Counted from the stretch's first letter, positions 1 to 7,795 are shown. The stretch: DNA of 21,253 nucleotides from Euryarchaeota archaeon UBA438 (GCA_002504435.1 DAQP01000011.1:2399-23651); one strand, 5' to 3'. Translations and numbers: made by a program. The notes: a model not told the origin generated them from the letters alone.

Positions 1-40
1 GCCTGCGAAGGCTTGAATCGGAGGCCATCGAGCGGAGAAC

Positions 41-586
41 ATGGGCGAAGAGGGGTCGGACATCCCACTGGCAGTCGACATGGATGGTACCCTAATCCTG
101 TCCGACCTATCAGACATCAGTGCAAAGAGGGTTCTTTCGAGGCGCCCCTGGATGATTCCCGGTGTCTTTGTGAAGGAGTTCACGGGAAGGAGGGCGGAGT
201 GGAAGAGGGACCTGGCAAAGAAACTGGTTTTCGATCCATCCGAGCTAGACTACCATCTCGCATTCCTGGACTGGCTCACAGGCGAGCACGCCAGAGGGAG
301 GACTTTGATCCTAGCAACCGCATCGGACAGGATCGTAGCCGAACAGGTGGCCGCACACGTTGGTCTGTTCTCCGATGTCATGGCATCAGATAGGAAGTAC
401 AACCTACGTGACAAGAAGAAGGCCGAGGCTCTTGTGGCGCGTTTCGGAGAGGGAGGTTTCGGATACGCTGGAAACAGCAGGCACGATCTGGCGGTTTGGG
501 AGAAATCTGGGCAAGTCATCGTGGTCAATCCTGACAAGGGCCTTTTGGAAGAGGTCGGAGATTCGGCCGATATCGTATTCGAATAG
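41..586 (+). CDS. HAD-superfamily phosphatase-like protein (UbiA-fusion type, free-standing)
   Basis: The 181-residue protein carries the HAD signature. Motif I is AVDMDGTL, with the nucleophile and acid aspartates at D13 and D15. Motif II is ATASDR (residues 92-97), lysines at 125-127 serve as motif III, and motif IV is GNSRHDLAVW (144-153, D149). The pattern ATASDR...GLF..V.ASD..NL..K.KA..L...FGE..F.YAGN...DL.VW is what I recall from the N-terminal HAD domain of bacterial proteins fused to a UbiA prenyltransferase (PRK08238 type). Here the protein ends right after this domain and no UbiA part follows. The next gene is instead a cis-prenyltransferase. A role in hydrolysing a prenyl- or sugar-phosphate is plausible but inferred, and the substrate is unknown. 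ATG 41 is preceded by GGAG-like purines. The HAD family call is secure; the subfamily rests on remembered motif similarity. Confidence 0.85.
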   Translation: MGEEGSDIPLAVDMDGTLILSDLSDISAKRVLSRRPWMIPGVFVKEFTGRRAEWKRDLAKKLVFDPSELDYHLAFLDWLTGEHARGRTLILATASDRIVAEQVAAHVGLFSDVMASDRKYNLRDKKKAEALVARFGEGGFGYAGNSRHDLAVWEKSGQVIVVNPDKGLLEEVGDSADIVFE

Positions 587-669
587 CCTTGATTTCAATG
601 CGACTCCCTTTAGTGGGGCTGTCATCTGGTCGACTCATGGGGAGGCGGCGGAGTGCCCTAGGAAGTCGC

Positions 670-1518
670 ATGGACGCCCTAGCAAAGTGGATGCTGAAAT
701 TCAGGGTAGTCTCGATTCCAGCGGGAATCGTGGCGAATTCTAGCTACGCATGGAGTTTCGTCTCCAGAACCGACAGGATTCGGGCAAACAGACTAAGGGA
801 CCGTCTGAGGGAGGGCGATCTCCCAAAGCATGTTTCGATTATAATGGATGGAAATAGAAGGTTTGCATGGAACAGTCAGCTAGACAGGGATGTCGGGCAC
901 AACCAGGGCAAGGAGAAGCTCAAGGAAGTGATGGAATGGATCCTTGATTTGGAAATTCCATACTTCACGGTTTACGCACTGTCTACAGAGAATATCAGCG
1001 AGAGGTCAGAAGAGGAGCTCGAGTCATTGTATGACCTCTACGTCTCGGGCTTGACCGAGATTTCCGAAGATCCTAAGATCCACGCGAGAAAGGTTAGGGT
1101 TCAGGCAGTTGGCCGCTTGGAGCTTCTTCCAGAGAGGGTTCGTGAGGCGATTAGAGTTTCAGAGGAGTCCACCTCAGAGTATTCGGAGTTTCTTTTCACG
1201 GTGTGTCTCGCATATGGCGGGAGAGAGGAGATTGTGGATGCAGTAAGAGATGTTGCAGCAGCACACGCGGATGGTGAGATTTCTCTAGATTCGATAGATA
1301 CAGAGCAGATTTCCAGAAGGCTGTACACATCAAACCTCCCTGATCCTGATTTGGTCATCCGGACTAGTGGCGAGGAGCGAATTTCGAACTTCCTTCTTTG
1401 GCAAATTGCATATTCTGAGCTTCACTTCACGGATGTTCACTGGCCGTCATTCACTAAGTCTGACCTCTACGAGGCTCTCGAGTCGTTCCAGAAAAGGAGG
1501 AGGAAATATGGGAGATGA
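670..1518 (+). CDS. uppS: Isoprenyl diphosphate synthase, cis type (undecaprenyl/polyprenyl diphosphate synthase)
   Basis: Cis-prenyltransferase that condenses isopentenyl diphosphate units into the long polyprenyl diphosphate used as a lipid carrier for glycan assembly. From ATG 670 it has 282 residues. All family signatures are present: HVSIIMDGNRRFA (catalytic D60), GHNQG, VYALSTEN (102-109), AYGGREEI, and DPDLVIRTSGEERISNFLLW followed by a second IPP-binding stretch ending in WPSF. The open frame extends upstream to a TTG at 589 and to ATGs at 598 and 637. I prefer ATG 670 because GGAAG lies just before it and the extra residues look unlike the family, but archaeal homologues should decide. 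The 3' end overlaps the Nudix gene by 11 nt, which implies translational coupling. It follows a HAD phosphatase-like gene in the same direction. Confidence 0.95.
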   Translation: MDALAKWMLKFRVVSIPAGIVANSSYAWSFVSRTDRIRANRLRDRLREGDLPKHVSIIMDGNRRFAWNSQLDRDVGHNQGKEKLKEVMEWILDLEIPYFTVYALSTENISERSEEELESLYDLYVSGLTEISEDPKIHARKVRVQAVGRLELLPERVREAIRVSEESTSEYSEFLFTVCLAYGGREEIVDAVRDVAAAHADGEISLDSIDTEQISRRLYTSNLPDPDLVIRTSGEERISNFLLWQIAYSELHFTDVHWPSFTKSDLYEALESFQKRRRKYGR

Positions 1519-1954
1519 CGCGTGCCACCACTGTGGGCGAGATAGCTACAGAAGCCCCTCCGTGGCAGTAGACGCTGTGGCCCTTAGAGAGAGCGGTTCT
1601 GGAACTGAGGTTCTCCTAATCAGAAGGGGGAAAGACCCCTCAAAGGGCAAGTGGGCATTCCCGGGGGGTTTTGTGGATTACGGAGAGGATCCGGAGGATG
1701 CAGTAATCCGAGAGTTAGAGGAAGAGGCGGGAGTGGATGGGTTCGAACCAGTTGCTCTTTCAATTCACGGAAATCCTGTCAGGGACCCGCGTAAACACGT
1801 GATCGCCCTATTCTACCTAGTGGAAGTTGACCCGGGTTCGGTTCCTGTGGCAGGGGATGACGCCTCACATGCAGAGTGGAGGCCATTGGGGGAGATCACA
1901 GACGAAGAGGTGGCTGGAGATCACATGAGAATAATAGAAATGCTCCGAGAGTAG
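1508..1954 (+). CDS. Nudix hydrolase (ADP-ribose pyrophosphatase-like)
   Basis: Nudix hydrolases cleave nucleoside diphosphates linked to another moiety. The 148-residue protein has a perfect Nudix box: G54-x5-E60-x7-R68-E-L-x-E-E-x-G-V76. The segment GNPVRDPRKHVIALFYLVEV resembles the region found in ADP-ribose pyrophosphatase-like members, so ADP-ribose or a related dinucleotide is a reasonable substrate guess. The N-terminus holds one CxxC pair (CHHCG, residues 6-10), possibly half of a metal site. The start at ATG 1508, inside the end of uppS, is supported by a strong purine-rich ribosome binding site (GGAGGAGG) a few bases upstream. Starting at 1508 gives a normal compact Nudix length. 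The longer in-frame extension upstream only reads uppS in the wrong frame. Substrate assignment is tentative. Confidence 0.9.
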   Translation: MGDDACHHCGRDSYRSPSVAVDAVALRESGSGTEVLLIRRGKDPSKGKWAFPGGFVDYGEDPEDAVIRELEEEAGVDGFEPVALSIHGNPVRDPRKHVIALFYLVEVDPGSVPVAGDDASHAEWRPLGEITDEEVAGDHMRIIEMLRE

Positions 1955-1983
1955 TTCTTTGACTGACAACCCCTGCGAATTGC

Positions 1984-2358
1984 ATGGCACGCAAGCTAAA
2001 GATAGACACGGGAGCGGCGGTTTTCGCCCCCTATTCACCAGGAATAAATGTCAGAGACCACATCTGGCTATCCGGCCAGGTCGGTGTTGATGGAGGCGAT
2101 TCGATAGAGGGGCAGACACATAGTGCACTCTCAAAGATAGATGACTTACTGCTTGCGGCGAACTCATCTCGAGCGGATCTAGTCAAGGTAGTGATTCTCC
2201 TTTCCGACATGAGTGACTACGGAGTTGTCAATGAAATCTACGGAGAATGGCTGGGGGACGCAATGCCTCCTGCCAGAGCGGCGTATCAAGCGGCAGGTCT
2301 CCCTCTGGATGCCCTGATAGAGATCGTCTGTGAAGCGTTCCGTGGAAGTGGAACTTAG
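1984..2358 (+). CDS. ridA: RidA/YjgF/UK114-family enamine/imine deaminase
   Basis: RidA proteins hydrolyse reactive enamine/imine intermediates (such as 2-aminoacrylate) formed by PLP enzymes, and usually act as cytosolic trimers. The 124-residue length is typical. Signatures include WLSGQVGVD near residue 28, the central helix with K.V..LSDM.DY..VNE.Y, and the C-terminal PPARAAYQAAGLPLDALIEI. This contains the conserved active-site arginine R98 and glutamate E113. It follows the Nudix gene by 29 nt, and its stop codon overlaps the GTG start of the next transporter by one base (TAGTG), so the two are probably translated from one transcript. Some RidA-fold relatives lack deaminase activity, but the retained arginine favours the classic type. 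Confidence 0.9.
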   Translation: MARKLKIDTGAAVFAPYSPGINVRDHIWLSGQVGVDGGDSIEGQTHSALSKIDDLLLAANSSRADLVKVVILLSDMSDYGVVNEIYGEWLGDAMPPARAAYQAAGLPLDALIEIVCEAFRGSGT

Positions 2359-3629
2359 TGTCCGATTACTCAGGGAACAAGGGCGCCTCTCTATTCACCC
2401 CTGTATTGTTAGTAGGGTGCATTATTGTCCTCGTAGGCTTCGCAATCAGAGCTTCATTCGGAGTATTCCAGATACCCATACAAGATGAATTCGGCTGGCC
2501 TAGGGCAGAATTCAGTCTAGCAATAGCAATTCAGAATCTGGCTTGGGGTTTCGGTGCTCCTTTATTCGGTGCCTTCTCTGAAAAATTAGGTGATAGGAAA
2601 GCCATTGTTCTAGGGGCGATTCTCTATTCTCTGGGTTTGGTTCTAACAACGGGAGCGGAGACTGCCTTCGAAGTCCAATTCTACGAGGTTCTCGTCGGAT
2701 TCGGAATTGCTGGAACTGGATTCGGAGTCATTCTTGCAGTGATCGGTCGAGCTAGTGCTCCCGAACACAGGGCGATGAGTATGGCCATAGCAACGGCCTC
2801 TGGATCTGCCGGGCAAATTGTCGGACCGACAGTAGCCGTTTACCTGCTGGAGAGTATGAGTTGGCAATCTGTATTCATTATCTTCGCTGTCTCGATACTC
2901 GCTGTTCTTCTGTTACTTCCGTTCATGCAAGCTCCCGGCAGAGCCAGCAAGGAGGAGATTGAGGAGAGTCTCGGGGAGATACTGCGTATAGCGATGAAGG
3001 ATCCTTCCTACATGATGATCTTCGTGGGGTTCTTCTCCTGTGGATATCAGCTTGCTTTCATTACTGCCCACTTCCCTGCACTGATTACTGAGATGAGTGC
3101 TCCGATCGATCCCGCAGGATGGTGTGGAGATCTAGGGATAGAGACCACCGCCGCACTGGGAGGGTTCGCGATTTCGGTCATTGGAGCTGCCAACATAGTT
3201 GGAACTCTGATGGCTGGATGGGCTGGCAAGAGATTCGGGAAGAAGTGGTTACTGTCAGGGATATATGCGGGCCGATCAATCGCAGCAGCATGGTTCATCT
3301 TGACTCCTGTTAGTGCTAATTCAGTGCTAATCTTCTCATTCGCGATGGGTTTCCTGTGGTTGGCTACGGTTCCACTTACCAGCGGACTAGTAGCTCATAT
3401 CTACGGTGTAAGGTACATGGCTACACTCTACGGAATAGTATTCTTCTCGCATCAGATGGGGAGTTTCGTCGGGGTTTACCTGGGAGGTGTCCTTTACGAT
3501 ATGTATGGTAGTTACACCACCGTATGGTGGGTCGGGATTGCCGTTGGAGTATTCTCATCGTTGATTCACCTACCAGTTAGAGAGGAGCCGCGGCTTGGCA
3601 ATAACACGACAGGAATTGGGAACGCTTAG
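2358..3629 (+). CDS. Major facilitator superfamily transporter (monocarboxylate/oxalate-formate antiporter-like)
   Basis: A 423-residue integral membrane protein with about twelve hydrophobic spans. The first loop reads RASFGVFQIPIQDEFGWPRAEFS, recalling the F.vF...i..eFGWsR...s pattern of the MCT/OFA group of MFS carriers. The cytoplasmic loop between spans 2 and 3 is FSEKLGDRKAI, a variant of the G...DR.G.R motif A, and WAGKRFGKK is its counterpart in the second half. A hydrophilic linker (about residues 191-215) joins the two six-helix halves. The substrate is likely a small organic acid by analogy, but nothing in the sequence proves this. It starts at GTG 2358, overlapping the ridA stop by one base. 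Coupling to a RidA deaminase suggests handling of keto or amino-acid-derived metabolites, which is an inference. Confidence 0.85.
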   Translation: MSDYSGNKGASLFTPVLLVGCIIVLVGFAIRASFGVFQIPIQDEFGWPRAEFSLAIAIQNLAWGFGAPLFGAFSEKLGDRKAIVLGAILYSLGLVLTTGAETAFEVQFYEVLVGFGIAGTGFGVILAVIGRASAPEHRAMSMAIATASGSAGQIVGPTVAVYLLESMSWQSVFIIFAVSILAVLLLLPFMQAPGRASKEEIEESLGEILRIAMKDPSYMMIFVGFFSCGYQLAFITAHFPALITEMSAPIDPAGWCGDLGIETTAALGGFAISVIGAANIVGTLMAGWAGKRFGKKWLLSGIYAGRSIAAAWFILTPVSANSVLIFSFAMGFLWLATVPLTSGLVAHIYGVRYMATLYGIVFFSHQMGSFVGVYLGGVLYDMYGSYTTVWWVGIAVGVFSSLIHLPVREEPRLGNNTTGIGNA

Positions 3630-3653
3630 GAGCACACCCATGCAGCCCAGCAT

Positions 3654-5036
3654 GTGAGCGTGTTCAAGGCGTACGACATACGCGGTCTGGCTGGAAGCCA
3701 GCTAGATGCCGAATTTGCAGAAAGGCTCGGCTCTGCGATAGTCACTCACACAGGTGCGAAAACGATAGCCGTAGCACGGGATATCAGGGAATCTGGGCCT
3801 GAGCTTCATACTGCACTTCTAACTGGGATAACTTCGGCTGGTGCCGATGTCCTAGATTTGGGAATAACCACCACAGGAGTCCTCTACAGGGCTACAGTCG
3901 ATTTGGAAGTAGATGCCTCTATAGTTATCACAGCTAGCCATAATCCACCAGAATACAACGGATTCAAGATTTGCAGAGGCAGACTTCCGATGGCGGGAGA
4001 AGAGCTACAAGAGCTACGAACCACCTTTGAGTCAGGAGATTTCGACATCGGATCGGGTAGTGTCACAGATCTCCCGGACTTCCAGTTAGACGTTGTAGAT
4101 ACGATTTTGGAAAACTCTGGTAAGCCATCCAGGCCTGTTCGAATTGCGATTGACTGTGGCAACGCAGTCCCGGGGCCGCTTGCAGTAGAGCTGATGAAAA
4201 GGTCCGGAGTAGACTTGGTTCCCATTCACTGCTCGTGGGACAATGCCTTCCCGAACCACCCGCCCGATCCCACAAGGATCGAGAATATGGCGGACCTCGC
4301 CCGTGCTGTCACTGAGAATGACTGTGAGTTCGGCATAGGTATGGATGGTGATGGGGACAGGATAGGCGTGGTTGACGAACTCGGCAACTTCATTCATCCA
4401 GATAGGCTGATGACGCTGTTCGCGAAGGATATTCTTTCAGGAAGGGAGTCGCTTTCAGAGGAGGAGCGGACTGTTTTCTTCGACGTGAAGTGCAGTCTGG
4501 CTCTAGAGGAGTCGATATTGGAATACGGAGGAGTCCCGGTTATGGTTAGAACGGGCCACTCATTCATGAAGAGGGAATTGGATAGGAATCCATCATCCCC
4601 CCTCGCTGGAGAGATGTCCGGGCACTTCTTCATCCATGACAAGTGGCCAGGATTCGACTGCTCGCTTTACAACACAGCAAGGCTATTGGAGATAGTTGGG
4701 AGGGATCCGTCCCCATCCAATGGCGGACCGTCCTTCTCCGATCGTTTCTCGTCCCTGCCTGACTACCCCTCGACTGGAGAGGCAAAAATCCCCCTCACAG
4801 GGGAGCGCGAAGAGGTGATGAGCGCTGTGAGGGAGGCCTTCTCCGACATCGAGTGCTCCACTGTGGACGGGATCAGAGCAAGGTACGAAGACGGTTGGTT
4901 CCTGTGTCGGCCAAGCAACACTGAGCCCATCCTGGTCATGCGTGCAGAGGGGCGTACGGAGGCTGCGCTGGACGCTATCCTATCGGATGTGAACGCCCGC
5001 TTGGGCCATATTATGGATCTCAGTGCCCTGCACTAG
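3654..5036 (+). CDS. manB: Phosphomannomutase/phosphoglucomutase (alpha-D-phosphohexomutase family)
   Basis: Interconverts hexose 6-phosphate and hexose 1-phosphate, feeding nucleotide-sugar synthesis in the cytosol. The 460-residue protein has the four expected domains and key loops: the phosphoserine loop TASHNP (S95), metal loop DGDGDR (231-236), sugar-specificity loop GEMSGH (319-324), and phosphate-binding loop RPSNTEP (419-425). The length matches bacterial PMM/PGM enzymes. GEMSGH is common to bifunctional PMM/PGM, so mannose versus glucose preference cannot be decided here. The start is probably GTG 3654 (next in-frame GTG is 3660), because AYDIRG begins only six residues in. A good purine-rich site (AGGAG) sits further upstream, spaced for a 5-codon mini-ORF (ATG 3640 to TGA 3657) that overlaps this start. 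It may share a transcript with the MFS gene 24 nt upstream. Confidence 0.93.
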   Translation: MSVFKAYDIRGLAGSQLDAEFAERLGSAIVTHTGAKTIAVARDIRESGPELHTALLTGITSAGADVLDLGITTTGVLYRATVDLEVDASIVITASHNPPEYNGFKICRGRLPMAGEELQELRTTFESGDFDIGSGSVTDLPDFQLDVVDTILENSGKPSRPVRIAIDCGNAVPGPLAVELMKRSGVDLVPIHCSWDNAFPNHPPDPTRIENMADLARAVTENDCEFGIGMDGDGDRIGVVDELGNFIHPDRLMTLFAKDILSGRESLSEEERTVFFDVKCSLALEESILEYGGVPVMVRTGHSFMKRELDRNPSSPLAGEMSGHFFIHDKWPGFDCSLYNTARLLEIVGRDPSPSNGGPSFSDRFSSLPDYPSTGEAKIPLTGEREEVMSAVREAFSDIECSTVDGIRARYEDGWFLCRPSNTEPILVMRAEGRTEAALDAILSDVNARLGHIMDLSALH

Positions 5037-5055
5037 GGTTGCTTCTGCACATATT

Positions 5056-5064
5056 GTCTATATG
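5056..5064 (+). promoter_or_regulatory. TATA-like box of the tRNA-Thr gene
   Basis: GTCTATATG is centred about 28 bases upstream of the tRNA 5' end, which is the spacing expected for an archaeal TATA box when transcription begins at or close to the mature tRNA. It lies in the 52-nt gap after the phosphohexomutase stop codon. No clear upstream BRE could be assigned. Confidence 0.5.
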
Positions 5065-5088
5065 TGAGTGAATATGGGGCGGGTTCGC

Positions 5089-5165
5089 GCCACTGTAGCT
5101 TAGCTCGGTATAGCGTCTGATTCGTAATCAGAAGATCGGGAGTTCAAATCTCCCCAGTGGCTCCA
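5089..5165 (+). tRNA. tRNA-Thr (anticodon CGT), 3' CCA encoded
   Basis: A full cloverleaf can be folded by eye. The acceptor stem is GCCACTG/CAGTGGC, all Watson-Crick, with a short D arm closed by GCT/AGC. The anticodon stem TCTGA/TCAGA has a 7-base loop TTCGTAA, giving anticodon CGT (codon ACG, threonine). The variable loop has 5 bases, and the T stem GGGAG/CTCCC has loop TTCAAAT. The discriminator is T73, typical of archaeal tRNA-Thr, and CCA is encoded at 5163-5165. There is no intron. The gene ends two bases before the stop codon of the convergent pgk gene, so any trailer must run into pgk antisense sequence. Confidence 0.95.
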
Positions 5166-5167
5166 TT

Positions 5168-6475
5168 TCAAGGTTCTCTCGGGTCTAGCCCCAAGGCGGG
5201 GAGGAGAGGCGCGAACTTCTCCTTCGATGACTCTAGGGCATCAAAGACGGGCATCCTGTCACCAGACAGCATGCATAGGACAGCTCCGCCACCAGTGCTA
5301 TTGTGATGGACGTCTGCTCCCTTGCCCCTCTGGTTGAATAGCGCACTGGTGTGACCCCCTCCGACTATGGTCACTCCCGGGGCTTCTACGAACATGTTCA
5401 TGATCTCAATCGTCCCGTATGCGAACTCTGACTTCTCGAAGTATGAGGCAGGGCCGTTCCACAGGAGGCATCCAGCCTCCATTATCAACGGCCTCAAGTC
5501 CATCATAGTACGTATTCCAATATCGTAAATTGGAAACTCTGTTGGCAGGTCTTCCACTGACATTGGCACCCTCTTGCCCATTGACTCTACCGCCAAATCA
5601 GTAGGGAGGAAGAGTAGGTTATGGTGGTTCGATATTAGCTCCTCTGCCATCCTCCAAGTCTCTTCGAAGGCCTCTCCGAGTGATTCCCTGACAAAGTCCC
5701 TATTCGTCGCACCGATGTCTGTGCCGTCGGCCCAGAGCATGAGGTTTCCAACCACGCCCACCATTGCTATCCTATCCACGGATCCCTTGTCGATGAGATT
5801 CAATGCGACTCGAAGTGAGTCGTCGCATTTTATCCCTCCAAGAATGGCAACGTATGGCCTAGGAGGGTCAAAAACAGCCGTCCTAAGTGCATTAATCTCC
5901 TTCTTCATCAAACGCCCTGCAATACATGGAACCTCGCCAGCAAATCCTGTCAGGGACGGAGAGCTCCTGTGTGCAGTTGCGAATGCGTCAGTGACATATG
6001 CATCGATCACTGAGGAAAGATTCCTGACGATCTCAGAATTGGCCATCTCTTCCGGGCTGGCCCTCTTCATGCTGATTTCTTCTTCGTGCTTGCGTACATT
6101 GTCTAGGAAAAGCACATCGCCGTCTTCCATTCCCTTGATTGCTGAAATAGCTTCCTCGCCACAGACGTCTGAGACGAAGCCGACGGGCCTTCCCAGTAGA
6201 CCGGTGAGGAGTTTGCTATGGGGCTCTGTACTTGTGAAATCAAGATAGCCTGGTCTTGACTGGTGTGAGATAAGTACGACTTTTGATGAAGAAAGGTCCT
6301 CCAATGTCGAAAGGAACTCAGTGAATCTACGATCGTCCATGAACTCCATTGTCTCTGGGTTTAGGGGGGAGTTGACGTCCACCCTGAGCAAAACTGTACG
6401 TCCATCTAGGCAAACGTCGTCCAGCGACAGAACGCCTGTCACAGTGGGTCCCACCGGTAGCCCACCTAAGGCCAT
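5168..6475 (-). CDS. pgk: Phosphoglycerate kinase, archaeal type
   Basis: Transfers phosphate between 1,3-bisphosphoglycerate and ADP (3-phosphoglycerate and ATP in reverse) in glycolysis/gluconeogenesis. At 435 residues it is slightly longer than typical archaeal enzymes. Recognisable blocks are LLRVDVNSPLNP (29-40, N-terminal substrate loop), ISHQSRPG, LFLDNVRKHEEE, DAYVTDAFATAHRSSPS, LGGIKCDDSLRVALNLI (start of the nucleotide domain), LWNGPASYFE, and the C-terminal VGGGHTSALF followed by STGGGAVL. The NSP rather than bacterial NVP after RVD is characteristic of archaeal PGKs. ATG 6475 lies 65 nt from the divergent peptidase start, so both share a short promoter region. The 12 or so residues before TGVLSLDDV could be dispensable, but no better ATG follows nearby. 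The 3' end converges on tRNA-Thr with a 2-nt gap. Confidence 0.95.
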   Translation of the reverse strand: MALGGLPVGPTVTGVLSLDDVCLDGRTVLLRVDVNSPLNPETMEFMDDRRFTEFLSTLEDLSSSKVVLISHQSRPGYLDFTSTEPHSKLLTGLLGRPVGFVSDVCGEEAISAIKGMEDGDVLFLDNVRKHEEEISMKRASPEEMANSEIVRNLSSVIDAYVTDAFATAHRSSPSLTGFAGEVPCIAGRLMKKEINALRTAVFDPPRPYVAILGGIKCDDSLRVALNLIDKGSVDRIAMVGVVGNLMLWADGTDIGATNRDFVRESLGEAFEETWRMAEELISNHHNLLFLPTDLAVESMGKRVPMSVEDLPTEFPIYDIGIRTMMDLRPLIMEAGCLLWNGPASYFEKSEFAYGTIEIMNMFVEAPGVTIVGGGHTSALFNQRGKGADVHHNSTGGGAVLCMLSGDRMPVFDALESSKEKFAPLLPALGLDPREP

Positions 6476-6499
6476 TGGGGTTGTTTCATACGTGGTTAA

Positions 6500-6524
6500 C
6501 TTACCAAATCCCTTTCATGGTAAG
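6500..6524. promoter_or_regulatory. Inverted repeat in the pgk/M24 divergent promoter region
   Basis: CTTACC-N13-GGTAAG is a perfect 6-base inverted repeat centred in the 65-nt gap between the divergent pgk and peptidase starts, next to a GTTAAC palindrome (6495-6500). The size and position fit a dimeric regulator binding site controlling one or both genes. There is no direct evidence of function, and short repeats like this arise by chance. Confidence 0.3.
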
Positions 6525-6540
6525 GCCCGGAAGGACGCGC

Positions 6541-7794
6541 ATGGCCTGGGATGCGGAGTCCATCACTGGGCCCGATGGCCAGGATTGGCGTGTTCCTGTT
6601 TCAGAGCTGGAATCACGGCAGAACGCGCTATCATTGGCACTTGCATCGGAGGGCCTCGAATCGATTCTAATTGATGACCCGGTTGAGCTCTACTGGCTCA
6701 CTGGGGGGAGGCAGAACAGCATGCTCTTAGTCGGTTCAGAAGGTTCCGGCATTGAAACGAAGCATTGGGTTAGGCGGTCTCTGAAAAGGGCGATTTTCGA
6801 ATCGGGGGGTGACGATTCTCCTCATGAGTCGGAGAAGCAGCCTAGAATGGCTAACCTGTCTGAAGCATTGGCCTCAGTTGGTTGCACTGAAAGGCCCTCG
6901 ATGCTTTCAGGAAAAATCCCTCATGACCGCTGGTCTTTCCTCAATTCGAAAATGACAGGCCTCACGGGCGAGTCACGTGACGGTACAGGGATACTCTACT
7001 CGCTAAGAGAAGTGAAGTCAAATTGGGAAATACAGATGCACAGAGAAAGTGGAGAAGTAAACAGGAGGATGTTCGAAGCAGTCTCTGAGATAGGAATGGA
7101 GGGATGCACGGAATTGGAACTAGCTGCGGCTGCTGATTCTGTGAGTAGAGAAGCTGGTTTCGGAGGCAGGATCAGGATGCGTCGATGGCCGATGGACTGT
7201 GACAGAGTAGTTGTCGCGGCTGGGCGTTCGGGTTCAGTCCCGTCTTACTTTGACTCCGCAATAGGTGGACTGGGGGCCAGTCCGATTTCATCATTGGGAG
7301 CAGGATTTGCAAAAGTCAAGAAGGGCGAGCCCGTTCTGGTAGACATAGTTCACCTGCACAGAGGTTACGTTTCCGATTGCACTAGGATGTTCAGTTTAGG
7401 TGGCCTGAGTGTTGAGTGGACTTCCAGGCTTGATGACATGGTTGAAATCAAGAATAAGGTGGTAGGTCTGCTTGGTAAGGGAGAGGACTGCTCATCCGCC
7501 TGGCTTAGTGGCAGTGAGATGGCATCGGAGATGGGGCATTCAGGGAACTTGATGGGGATGCATCCCAATCAATCGAGTTTCCTCGGACACTCTGTTGGCT
7601 TAGAGCTTGATGAGACCCCGGTAGTTGCTCTTGGCTTTGACCGGGAGTTGAAGGCAGGGGGAACCATGGCTGTAGAGCCCAAGGTGATTCATGAAGACGG
7701 TGCAATCGGCAACGAGGATACATGGGTCAGGACTAGTGAGGGCATGGAATGCCTGACAGCTGGTTCGTCATTGCCAAATCTGATGGAGTGGTAG
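6541..7794 (+). CDS. M24-family metallopeptidase (Xaa-Pro aminopeptidase/dipeptidase-like)
   Basis: Pita-bread-fold peptidase, probably cleaving Xaa-Pro bonds during peptide catabolism. From ATG 6541 it has 417 residues: a creatinase-type N-terminal domain (YWLTGGRQNSMLLV, about 51-64) and a C-terminal catalytic domain from about residue 155. All five metal ligands are visible: D268 (VDIVHLHRGY), D279 (SDCTRMF), H350 (LGHSVGLELD), E379 (AVEPKVI) and E392 (GNEDTW). The second histidine often seen after GH.(V)GL (HE or HD) is replaced by LDE, a variant known in some M24 subgroups, so the exact specificity is open. The frame also contains ATG 6517 and a TTG at 6475; 6541 is favoured by GGAAGGA five bases upstream. 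Its stop is one base before the next gene's ATG. Confidence 0.85.
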   Translation: MAWDAESITGPDGQDWRVPVSELESRQNALSLALASEGLESILIDDPVELYWLTGGRQNSMLLVGSEGSGIETKHWVRRSLKRAIFESGGDDSPHESEKQPRMANLSEALASVGCTERPSMLSGKIPHDRWSFLNSKMTGLTGESRDGTGILYSLREVKSNWEIQMHRESGEVNRRMFEAVSEIGMEGCTELELAAAADSVSREAGFGGRIRMRRWPMDCDRVVVAAGRSGSVPSYFDSAIGGLGASPISSLGAGFAKVKKGEPVLVDIVHLHRGYVSDCTRMFSLGGLSVEWTSRLDDMVEIKNKVVGLLGKGEDCSSAWLSGSEMASEMGHSGNLMGMHPNQSSFLGHSVGLELDETPVVALGFDRELKAGGTMAVEPKVIHEDGAIGNEDTWVRTSEGMECLTAGSSLPNLMEW

Positions 7795-7795
7795 A

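Noticed and set aside
1..40. Possible 3' end of a preceding gene (a frame ending in PAKA and TGA at 14-16, or another overlapping the HAD gene)
   Set aside because: Only a few codons are visible and no frame can be preferred.
13..393. 126-codon plus-strand frame overlapping the HAD gene
   Set aside because: Arginine/glycine-rich shadow translation; the overlapping frame has clear HAD motifs.
5574..6248. 224-codon plus-strand frame antisense to pgk
   Set aside because: Serine-rich antisense shadow of a certain pgk gene.
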